Source: Nocardioides bruguierae (GTDB lineage Bacteria; Actinomycetota; Actinomycetes; Propionibacteriales; Nocardioidaceae). From it: DNA of 64,000 bases. Location: the NCBI RefSeq assembly GCF_023656415.1, contig NZ_JAMOIL010000023.1, forward strand, positions 29,951-93,950, read 5' to 3'. The first letter of the stretch is position 1. The number at the start of each line of letters is the position of its first letter. A program made the position numbers and the translations under genes. Under the pieces are notes generated by a model, which saw nothing but the letters and a program-made list of their open reading frames with translations, was not told where the DNA came from and did not search any database. Of this stretch, positions 43,805 to 50,349 are shown in pieces.

Positions 43805-44827
43805 CTACTCGCGCTTCTCGCGCTCCCGCTGCTCCGGGGAGCCGGCGTAGTTCCACGTGTCGAGCTCGGAGACCGTCGGCAGGCCGCGGAACGGCAGCCC
43901 TTCTCGCCGGCGCAGGACGCCCCACACCACGGGCAGCAGCACGACGACGACGAGGCCGGTGGCGACGGTCAGCCACGGGTTGTAGGTGTCCTCGCCCAGC
44001 GGCGCCCAGCCGGACTTGTCCAGCAGGGCCTCGCCCGACATCGCCAGGACGACCACGATGCCGCGGCGGATGAGCGACTGCGGCACGTGCGGGGCGATCT
44101 TGGCGCCCAGAAGGGTGCCGGGCACGGAGCCGACGATGAGCGGGATGGTGAGCTCCCAGTCGAGGCCGTGGATCGCGATGTTGGAGATCGCGGCGGCCAG
44201 CACGAGCGGCACGGCCTGCACGAGGTCGGTGCCGACCAGCTTCACCGCGGAGAGCCCCGGGTAGAGCATCAGCAGGGCGATCATGATGACCGAGCCCGAG
44301 CCGACGCTGGTCACGCCCACGAGGAGTCCGCCCAGCACGCCCACGAGCAGCGTGGGGATCGGGCGGATCTTCGGGTCGGGGTCGCCCGGGTCACCGCCGG
44401 CGCGCACCCGCTTGAGGTTGATGTAGAGCCGCAGCGCGTAGGTGAGCGCGGCGAAGAGCAGCGCGAAGCCGATGGCGACCTTGAGGACGTAGTCCAGCTG
44501 GTCGGGGTCCGTGGTGAGCCGCTTGACCAGGAACGGGCCGATGAACGCCATCGGCACCGAGCCGAGGATCAGCCAGCCCGCCAGCTTCAGGTTGGGCGAG
44601 CCCTCCTTGTAGTGCATCGCCGCGCCGCCGGTCTTGTAGACCGCGGCCGCGGTGAGGTCGGCGGTCACGACCGTGGCGGCCTCACCGCCACCGACACCGA
44701 GGAAGAGCAGCGCCGGGGTCATCAGGGCGCCACCGCCCATGCCGGTGAGACCGACGACCACGCCGACCACGAAGCCGGCGACGACGACCGAGAGGGCCGT
44801 CCAGGTGAGGAGCTCCATGGGATCCAT
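43805..44827 (-). CDS. Sulfite exporter TauE/SafE family membrane protein
   Basis: 340 aa with about eight membrane helices. Two inverted TauE/SafE repeats are visible: GVVVGLTGMGGGALMTPALL near the N-terminus and VTSVGSGSVIMIALLML in the second half. Members export sulfite or other C2-sulfonate products, or import thiosulfate. Its start overlaps the stop of the APS kinase gene (TGATG), so it should be co-made with sulfate-activation enzymes; it may balance sulfate or sulfite in PAPS-heavy metabolism. Direction of transport cannot be told. Confidence 0.85.
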   Translation of the reverse strand: MDPMELLTWTALSVVVAGFVVGVVVGLTGMGGGALMTPALLFLGVGGGEAATVVTADLTAAAVYKTGGAAMHYKEGSPNLKLAGWLILGSVPMAFIGPFLVKRLTTDPDQLDYVLKVAIGFALLFAALTYALRLYINLKRVRAGGDPGDPDPKIRPIPTLLVGVLGGLLVGVTSVGSGSVIMIALLMLYPGLSAVKLVGTDLVQAVPLVLAAAISNIAIHGLDWELTIPLIVGSVPGTLLGAKIAPHVPQSLIRRGIVVVLAMSGEALLDKSGWAPLGEDTYNPWLTVATGLVVVVLLPVVWGVLRRREGLPFRGLPTVSELDTWNYAGSPEQREREKRE

Positions 44828-46686
44828 CAGGCGTCCGCCTTCCCGGTGAGGGAGCCGACCGCGGTGCGCAGCCAGCCCTCGATCAGCTGGGCCGCCTGCT
44901 CGGCGGCCTCGGGGCCGCGGCGGTAGGGGTCGGCGACGTCGAGGTCCGCGCTGGCAGCACCGCGCTTGGTGGCGACCGCGGCCAGCAGGTCGGCGCCGGT
45001 GAGGCCGCTGCTGGCCTCGGCGGCCTGCACGAACTGGCCGAGGCTGAAGACCTTGCGGAACGCGGCCGGGTTCTCGTCCAGGATCACCTGGCGGTGGCGG
45101 GCCTCGGCGGTGAGGACGACATCGGCCTGCTCGACGAGCTGGCGGGTCACCGGCTGGGAGCGGAAGTCGGCGATCGCCTGCTCGCTCACGCCACGGGCCA
45201 CGAGCGTCCGGGCCATCGTCTCGTCCATCTCGCTGGCGTCGAAGCCCATCGTGCCCGCCGAGCGGATCACCAGGTCGACACCGGCCAGGTGCTGCCCCAG
45301 CAGCTGCATGAACGGGCTGCGGCAGATGTTCGCGGTGCAGACCATGAGGACGTTGAGGGGCTCAGCGTCGTTGTCGGGTGCGGGGGTCTCGTGGCTCGTC
45401 GCTCGCGCTCCTCGCACCTCGACCACCGACGACGGCTCCTCGACCGGCGACTGCGTCGCCTCCTCGGCCGGCGGGGTGGTGAGGTCGAGGTAGCCGGACT
45501 CGGCGAGCGCGGTGATCACGTCGTCGAGCGCGTCGGGGATGGTGCGGCCGGTCGTGTCGACCACGACGTCCGCGTCGGTGGGCACCTCGTAGGGGCTGGA
45601 GATGCCGGTGAACTCGGGGATCTCGCCGGCGCGCGCCTTGGCGTAGAGGCCCTTGCGGTCGCGGCGCTCGCACTCCTCCAGCGGGGTGGCCACGTGGACC
45701 AGGAAGAACGCGCCGCCGGCGTCCTCGACCATGCCGCGCACGTCCTGCCGCGTGGAGTCGAACGGGGCGATCGGGGAGACGATCGCGAGGCCGTGGTGGC
45801 GGGCGATCTCGGCGGCCACCCAGCCGATGCGGCGGATGTTGGTCTCGCGGTCCTCCTTGGAGAACGTGAGGCCCTTGGAGAGGTTCCGGCGCACCACGTC
45901 GCCGTCGAGGCTCGTGATCGTGCGGGTGCCCTGCTCGAGGATCTTGTCCATGAGCGCCCGGGCGAGGGTGGACTTGCCGGAGCCCGAGAGGCCGGTGAAG
46001 AAGAGCACCAGGCCCTGCTCGGACGGGGCGGGCTGGTCGTGCGCGACGACGGCGGCGACGTCGTCCGCGTAGCTGTCGTCCTCCCCCGCCTCCGGCAGGC
46101 CGATGACGGTGTCGCCGCCGGCGTAGGTGGCGAGCACCGCGAGGCCGAGGGCGTGGTCGGTCTCCGCGTCGCCGGACTCGCGGGCGGCGAGCGGGACGGC
46201 GACGACGACCGCGTCGGGCAGCTGCGCGGCGGCCAGCAGCGTGGCCTTGATCAGCGCGACCGCGGAGAGGTCCGGGGTGCCTGCGCCGACGAGGGCGACC
46301 AGCGCCACCGGGCCGTGGCCGGCGAGCGTGGCGACCTGCTCCTCGGTGAGGGCGTCGGTGACCGCGACCCAGGTGCGGCCGGCGTGCTGCTCGCGCGCCT
46401 GCGCGGGGGTCAGGTAGTAGCGGCGGAAGGGGCCGTACTGCGCGTGCGTCAGCGCCTCGACCTGGCCGCCGGGGATGCTCACCCGGGCCAGCGGGAGACC
46501 CTCGGGGTCCACGAGCTCGACGGCACCGGCCTCGGTAGCGGCGGCCTGCACGTCGTCGGGGAGGGTCAGGGTGATCGGGCTGCCCGGCTCGTCGAAGCCC
46601 GCGAGGGGAGCGAGGGCCCCGGAGACGAGGAGCTCCAGGTCGTCGAGCTCGCGGGGCGTGGGGCAGTACTGAGGGGCGGTGCTCAC
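44827..46686 (-). CDS. cysC: APS kinase fused to low-molecular-weight protein tyrosine phosphatase
   Basis: 619 aa with three parts. Residues 1-220 resemble the PUA-like and N-terminal portion of ATP sulfurylase but lack its nucleotide motifs. Residues about 223-405 are APS kinase: P-loop GLSGSGKST (232-240), then TSLDGDVVRRNLSKGLTFSKEDR (split around LSKG), making PAPS from APS. Residues 445-619 are an LMW tyrosine phosphatase with the CX5R loop VCTANICRS (C450, R456) and the late DPYRRG aspartate. The junction (420-437, VVEVRGARATSHETPAP) is a dispersed type B repeat read in frame. PAPS supply and a Wzb-like phosphatase both fit a sulfated polysaccharide pathway. TGATG overlap with the TauE gene downstream. 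Confidence 0.85.
   Translation of the reverse strand: MSTAPQYCPTPRELDDLELLVSGALAPLAGFDEPGSPITLTLPDDVQAAATEAGAVELVDPEGLPLARVSIPGGQVEALTHAQYGPFRRYYLTPAQAREQHAGRTWVAVTDALTEEQVATLAGHGPVALVALVGAGTPDLSAVALIKATLLAAAQLPDAVVVAVPLAARESGDAETDHALGLAVLATYAGGDTVIGLPEAGEDDSYADDVAAVVAHDQPAPSEQGLVLFFTGLSGSGKSTLARALMDKILEQGTRTITSLDGDVVRRNLSKGLTFSKEDRETNIRRIGWVAAEIARHHGLAIVSPIAPFDSTRQDVRGMVEDAGGAFFLVHVATPLEECERRDRKGLYAKARAGEIPEFTGISSPYEVPTDADVVVDTTGRTIPDALDDVITALAESGYLDLTTPPAEEATQSPVEEPSSVVEVRGARATSHETPAPDNDAEPLNVLMVCTANICRSPFMQLLGQHLAGVDLVIRSAGTMGFDASEMDETMARTLVARGVSEQAIADFRSQPVTRQLVEQADVVLTAEARHRQVILDENPAAFRKVFSLGQFVQAAEASSGLTGADLLAAVATKRGAASADLDVADPYRRGPEAAEQAAQLIEGWLRTAVGSLTGKADA
45380..45430 (-). repeat. 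Type B repeat inside the APS kinase/phosphatase gene
   Basis: Minus strand GTGGTCGAGGTGCGAGGAGC followed by GCGAGCGACGAGCCACGAGACCCCCGCACC (two blocks). It encodes the linker VVEVRGARATSHETPAP. Confidence 0.8.
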
Positions 46687-46764
46687 CGGCTCAATGTATA
46701 CAGACTTGGTCGAGTTTGGGGTGCTGGGGCGGGTGAGTCATCCGTCTCGGTGAAGGTCTGCTCC

Positions 46765-47078
46765 GGGTGCGGGGATCTCGTGGCTCGTCGCCGGCGCTCC
46801 TCGCACCTCGATCACCGGCAGCCGCCGTGACCGGTGGTCGAGGTGCGAGGCCGTCCACGGCCGAGCCACGAGACCCCCGCACCCGACCGCCCACCGGTGC
46901 CATCAGCCGCTGGTCGAGGAAGGACGAAGTCCTGTCGCGAGACCAAGCCCCCGTGACCGGTGGTCGAGGTGCGAGGCCGTCCACGGCCGAGCCACGAGAC
47001 CCCCGCACCCGACCGCCCACCGGTGCCGCCCGCCGCCGGTCGAGGAAGGACGAAGTCCTGTCGCGAGACCCAGGCCCC
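46765..47078 (+). repeat. Repeat cluster with a 126-bp tandem duplication
   Basis: One minus-oriented type B copy (46768-46815) is followed by two tandem 126-bp units (46827-46952 and 46953-47078), each a type B copy (stem GGCCG/CGGCC) plus a type A copy (stem AGGAC/GTCCT). The unit length is a multiple of three and the whole block is open in the asparaginase frame. Confidence 0.85.
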
Positions 47079-47111
47079 GCCTCACCTACCCCCACCACCG
47101 GGGTCCCCGTC

Positions 47112-47117
47112 TACGGT
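47112..47117 (+). promoter_or_regulatory. -10 box of a leaderless promoter for asparaginase
   Basis: TACGGT, then GCCCCC, then the ATG at 47124. Confidence 0.45.
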
Positions 47118-47123
47118 GCCCCC

Positions 47124-48083
47124 ATGAGTGCACCGGTGCCCGTCGTGGAGATCATCCGTTCCGGGCTGGTGGAGGGCCGCCACCACGGCTCGGTCGTAGC
47201 GCTGGACCCCGAGGGCGAGACAGTGTTCTCCGCCGGCGACGTCACCGGGCCGGTCTACCCCCGCTCGAGCAGCAAGCCGCTCCAGGCGCTGGGCATGGTG
47301 GAGGCCGGGCTCGACCTGCCGCCGCACCAGCTCGCCCTGGGCTGCGCGTCGCACTCCGGCGAGGCCATGCACGTCGAGGTGGTGCGCGAGATCCTGGCCG
47401 GCGCGGGCCTGAGCGAGGACGACCTCCAGTGCCCGGAGGACTACCCGTTGGAGCCGCGGGTGCGCGACCTCGTCCTGCGTGCCGACGGCGGCCCGAGCCG
47501 CGTGCAGATGAACTGCTCCGGCAAGCATGCCGCCATGCTCGCCACGTGCGTGGCCAACGGCTGGTCGACGCACGACTACCTCTCCCCCACGCACCCGCTA
47601 CAGCAGGCGATCGACGCGACGTTCGAGCGGCTGACCGGCGAGCCGATCGCGCACGCCGCCACCGACGGGTGCGGCGCTCCGCTGCTGGCCACCTCGCTGG
47701 TGGGCCTGGCGCGGGCCTTCTCCGAGCTGGCGCTGGCCAGCCACGGGCCGATGAGCCGGATCGCGGACGCGATCCGCACCCACCCGGAGCTGGTCTCCGG
47801 CACCGAGCGGGACGAGCGACGCCTGCTCACGGCTGTGCCCGGGGCGATCGGGAAGCTGGGCGCCGAGGCGGTCTACGTGCTGGCGCTGCGCGACGGGCGC
47901 TCCATCGCGCTCAAGATCGACGACGGCGGTGACCGGGCGCGCCCCGTGCTGATGGCGGGGCTGCTCGATCGACTCGGGTGGCTCGATGGTGCTGATGTCG
48001 ACCGGCACGGTGCGCTGCAGGTCGGTGAGCACGTGCTGTTCGGCGGCGGCAAGCCCGTCGGTGGGTTGCGGGTCTGCGTCTGA
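47124..48083 (+). CDS. Asparaginase (PF06089, L-asparaginase II type)
   Basis: 319 aa. Conserved blocks: YPRSSSKPLQALGMVEAGLD, LALGCASHSGEAMHVEVV, VQMNCSGKHAAMLATCV and THPLQQAIDATFERLTGE, all typical of this asparaginase family, which differs from the E. coli AnsB fold. It should hydrolyse asparagine to aspartate and ammonia. The frame is open 119 codons further upstream through the repeat cluster, but the family starts here and a leaderless -10 box sits six bases before this ATG. Followed by another repeat cluster. Confidence 0.88.
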   Translation: MSAPVPVVEIIRSGLVEGRHHGSVVALDPEGETVFSAGDVTGPVYPRSSSKPLQALGMVEAGLDLPPHQLALGCASHSGEAMHVEVVREILAGAGLSEDDLQCPEDYPLEPRVRDLVLRADGGPSRVQMNCSGKHAAMLATCVANGWSTHDYLSPTHPLQQAIDATFERLTGEPIAHAATDGCGAPLLATSLVGLARAFSELALASHGPMSRIADAIRTHPELVSGTERDERRLLTAVPGAIGKLGAEAVYVLALRDGRSIALKIDDGGDRARPVLMAGLLDRLGWLDGADVDRHGALQVGEHVLFGGGKPVGGLRVCV

Positions 48084-48419
48084 GGGTGTGGGGCCTGGGT
48101 CTCGCGACAGGACTTCGTCCTTCCTCGACCAGCGGCCTCCGGCTTCGTCTTTCCTCGACCAGCGGCCCCGGCTTCGTCCTTCCTCGACCAGCGGCCTCCG
48201 GCTTCGGCCTTCCTCGACCAGCGGCCTCCGGCTTCGGCCCTCCTGGCGCACGCCGCGGTCGGGTGCGGGGATCTCGTGGCTCCTCGCTGGCGCTCGTCGC
48301 ACCTCGATCACCGGCGGCGGGCACATCACGGTTGGGTGTCATCGGGGGCTTGGCGGGCGCGCGGGGCGGTCGTGAGGTTGAATGGACCTGTCCGTCACCA
48401 CGAATTTTGGGGAGGCAGC
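48084..48419. other. Intergenic region with repeat array
   Basis: About 336 bases, mostly dispersed repeats (48090-48320), then a short AT-richer stretch with GAATTTTGGGGAGG leading into the lipoprotein gene. No gene seen. Confidence 0.6.
48090..48320 (-). repeat. Type A repeat with tandem half-units, plus type B copy
   Basis: A full type A copy (minus orientation, about 48098-48136) continues as four more half-units of 29-30 bp (CTTCGTCCTTCCTCGACCAG then CGGCCTCCGG) starting at 48143, 48172, 48202 and 48232. A minus-oriented type B copy lies at about 48256-48316. Confidence 0.8.
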
Positions 48420-48914
48420 GTGCTCGAGCGCTCCCACCAGCGCCACCGCCGCATCCACCTCGCCGCCGCCGGCCTCGCCCTGGCGCTGCCGCTGGTAGCG
48501 CTGACGGCCTGCTCGTCCTCCGACGAGCCGGGCGCCGAGTCGACCGCGCAGGCGATCCCGTCGGACTTCGTGGACACCGACGACACCGAGGTGCTCGCCG
48601 AGGACGGCCTGCCGCAGGACTTCCCCCGCGACACCGTGGACCTCATCGACGGCGAGATGCAGAGCGCCAGCCGCGACGGCAAGGGCAAGAACGTGTCCTT
48701 CGCGGTGCTGATCAGCACCGACGCCTCGGCCGAGGAGGCCGTCAGCGACGCGATCAGCCGCCTGGAGGCGAAGGGCTGGGAGGCCCAGACCACGATCGAC
48801 GACCCGGCGAACCCGGGGCCGCAGGTGCTGAGCAACGACGAGGGTGGGCAGGTCGTGCTGACGTACATCCCGTTCCAGGGCATGTCGTCGGTCAGCTACG
48901 GCATCTTCCCGTGA
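48420..48914 (+). CDS. Putative lipoprotein
   Basis: 164 aa from a GTG behind GGGGAGG. The signal peptide ends in a lipobox LTAC with C31 as the lipid-modified Cys. The mature part starts with an acidic Ser/Glu-rich stretch and has an alpha/beta C-terminal domain (VLISTDASAEEAVSDAISRL ... GGQVVLTYIPFQGMSSVSYG). Function unknown. A single gene unit between repeats and the toxin-antitoxin pair. Confidence 0.75.
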   Translation: MLERSHQRHRRIHLAAAGLALALPLVALTACSSSDEPGAESTAQAIPSDFVDTDDTEVLAEDGLPQDFPRDTVDLIDGEMQSASRDGKGKNVSFAVLISTDASAEEAVSDAISRLEAKGWEAQTTIDDPANPGPQVLSNDEGGQVVLTYIPFQGMSSVSYGIFP

Positions 48915-48983
48915 TCGGGGCGGGGCCCCGCCTCGTCCTCCGCGGAGAAGCCTCGCGCCAGACCTGACGGCGTCCTTGCGGCG

Positions 48984-48989
48984 TATAGT
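48984..48989 (+). promoter_or_regulatory. -10 box for the antitoxin-Fic operon
   Basis: TATAGT, 44 bases before the antitoxin ATG; no good -35 box seen. Confidence 0.45.
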
Positions 48990-49033
48990 GACAGCGGCAG
49001 CACCTGCTGCCGCAGCCCGAGAGGGAGTGGACG

Positions 49034-49222
49034 ATGCGACGGCTGAAGCCCGAGATCCCGGCCGACCGCCGAGCAGCGGTGAGCGCCGCCGTCGTGTCCG
49101 GGCAGCTGGAGGGCATGGACCCCACCGCCTCGTTCACCGCGGACTCGGAGGAGTTCATCGCCGGGGAGATCACGGCGGATGACCTGGTCCTCCGGGCACG
49201 GCATCGCTGGGGCCTGGCCTGA
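49034..49222 (+). CDS. VbhA-type antitoxin
   Basis: 62 aa behind GAGGGAGTGG. It carries the Fic-inhibitory helix motif (S/T)xxxE(G/N): S22-G-Q-L-E26-G27 in VVSGQLEGMDP. In class I Fic systems this Glu blocks the ATP site of the toxin. The rest (TASFTADSEEFIAGEITADD) matches the VbhA antitoxin domain. Its stop overlaps the Fic frame by four bases. Confidence 0.85.
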   Translation: MRRLKPEIPADRRAAVSAAVVSGQLEGMDPTASFTADSEEFIAGEITADDLVLRARHRWGLA

Positions 49223-49839
49223 TCGAGCCGACGGCCGGCGCATCGGACGGGGACGACCCGTACCTGATCCCTGGCACTCGGACTCTGGCCAACCTGATCG
49301 GCCTCGAGGACGCAGAGGATCTCCGGGCCGCCGAGAGCGACCTCGTCGAGGCACGAGCCTCCCAACGGCTGGTCATGGACCCGCCGGTACCCACTCCGCC
49401 GACCTACGACCTGGCGCACCTGCAGGCCATCCACCAGTGGCTCTTCCAGGACGTCTACGAGTGGGCCGGCCAGCTCCGCGTCCGCGACTACAACAAGGGA
49501 TTCAGCTCCTTCTGGCCACTGGACTCCTTGGCCCGACGAAGCGAGTCGGTCTTCGGGCGACTCGCCTCCGGCCCCCTCATGGACCACGATGTCCCCGACG
49601 ACCGCTTCCTGTCTCTGCTCTCGTTCCTCTACCTCGACGTCAACCACCTGCACCCGTTCCGGGAAGGCAACGGACGGGCCCAGCGCACGTTCCTCGACGA
49701 CGTCGCGGCCATCTCGGGAAGGACGATCGCCTGGGAGGCGATCAGCCGCGAGGAGAACGACAGCGCCTGCGCAGCATCCCTGGCGGAGCAGACCAACCAG
49801 CCGCTCGCGGACCTGCTCAGGAACCGCATCCGCCGGTGA
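49219..49839 (+). CDS. Fic/DOC family toxin (AMPylator)
   Basis: 206 aa with the complete Fic motif HPFREGNGR (145-153) and R156, which bind ATP and transfer AMP to target proteins. The conserved N-terminal region DPYLIPGTRTL ... DLAHLQAIHQWLFQDVYEWA begins upstream of any ATG, GTG or TTG in this frame: the frame opens after a TGA at 49180 and the first ATG is at 49375, inside the domain. A CTG at 49219, in CTGA overlap with the antitoxin stop, is the most likely start. That would couple toxin translation to the antitoxin. Confidence 0.85.
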   Translation: MIEPTAGASDGDDPYLIPGTRTLANLIGLEDAEDLRAAESDLVEARASQRLVMDPPVPTPPTYDLAHLQAIHQWLFQDVYEWAGQLRVRDYNKGFSSFWPLDSLARRSESVFGRLASGPLMDHDVPDDRFLSLLSFLYLDVNHLHPFREGNGRAQRTFLDDVAAISGRTIAWEAISREENDSACAASLAEQTNQPLADLLRNRIRR

Positions 49840-49850
49840 CGCAGGCCCGC

Positions 49851-50195
49851 TCAGCTGCTGCCGCGTCGGGGCTCTGCCTCGTCCGCGCCCTCGTCCGCAG
49901 CCGCTGAGGCCGCCGCCGCCTCGGCACGCGCCCGCCACAGCACCCAGCCTCGTCCACCGGCGATGGCGAGGCCTGCGAGACCGACGAGGTCCCCGGCGGT
50001 GAGCCCGTGGGTGGGCGCGACCACGAGGAGGACCGCGCCCTCCATCGGCCCGTTCGCGAGGATCCAGAGCCCCGAGAAGAACGCCACCGCCACGACGCCG
50101 GCCCACTGGGCGTACGGCATGGCCGTGATGCTGAGCAGCAGCATCACCAGGACCAGCGCGGGCGTCATCCCCCGAGTGTGCGGCACGACCCGCAT
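49851..50195 (-). CDS. Small membrane protein of unknown function
   Basis: 114 aa (or 105 aa from ATG 50168). Two to three hydrophobic helices (ALVLVMLLLSITAMPYAQWA, VVAVAFFSGLWILAN, LVGLAGLAIAGGR) and an Ala-rich acidic tail with EPRRGSS. It stands alone, converging with the Fic gene. I do not recognise a family. Confidence 0.55.
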   Translation of the reverse strand: MRVVPHTRGMTPALVLVMLLLSITAMPYAQWAGVVAVAFFSGLWILANGPMEGAVLLVVAPTHGLTAGDLVGLAGLAIAGGRGWVLWRARAEAAAASAAADEGADEAEPRRGSS

Positions 50196-50349
50196 CGTTG
50201 CAGGCCGCGGCGGTCGGTGACCCGATGTGCCGTTCGCCTCACCAGGGGCAAGGCGGTGCCGATGCCCTCCACGGATACCCCCGCACGTGTCGAGACGGGG
50301 GCATACGATGCGAGGACGCTGGGGGGCCGGCGGTGGAAGGACCTCTAGG

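Larger units (their letters stand above)
46687..47123. other. Intergenic region filled with repeats
   Basis: About 440 bases between divergent genes. Nearly all of it from 46765 to 47078 is dispersed repeats; a short stretch on each side must carry the promoters of the APS kinase gene (minus) and asparaginase (plus). Confidence 0.6.

Noticed and set aside
46767..47123. N-terminal extension of asparaginase through the repeats
   Set aside because: The family starts at 47124, where a leaderless promoter is seen; the extension is pure repeat sequence.
48113..48245. Regularly spaced 30-bp repeats resembling a CRISPR array
   Set aside because: The units adjoin without unique spacers, are half copies of the dispersed palindromic element, and no cas gene is nearby.
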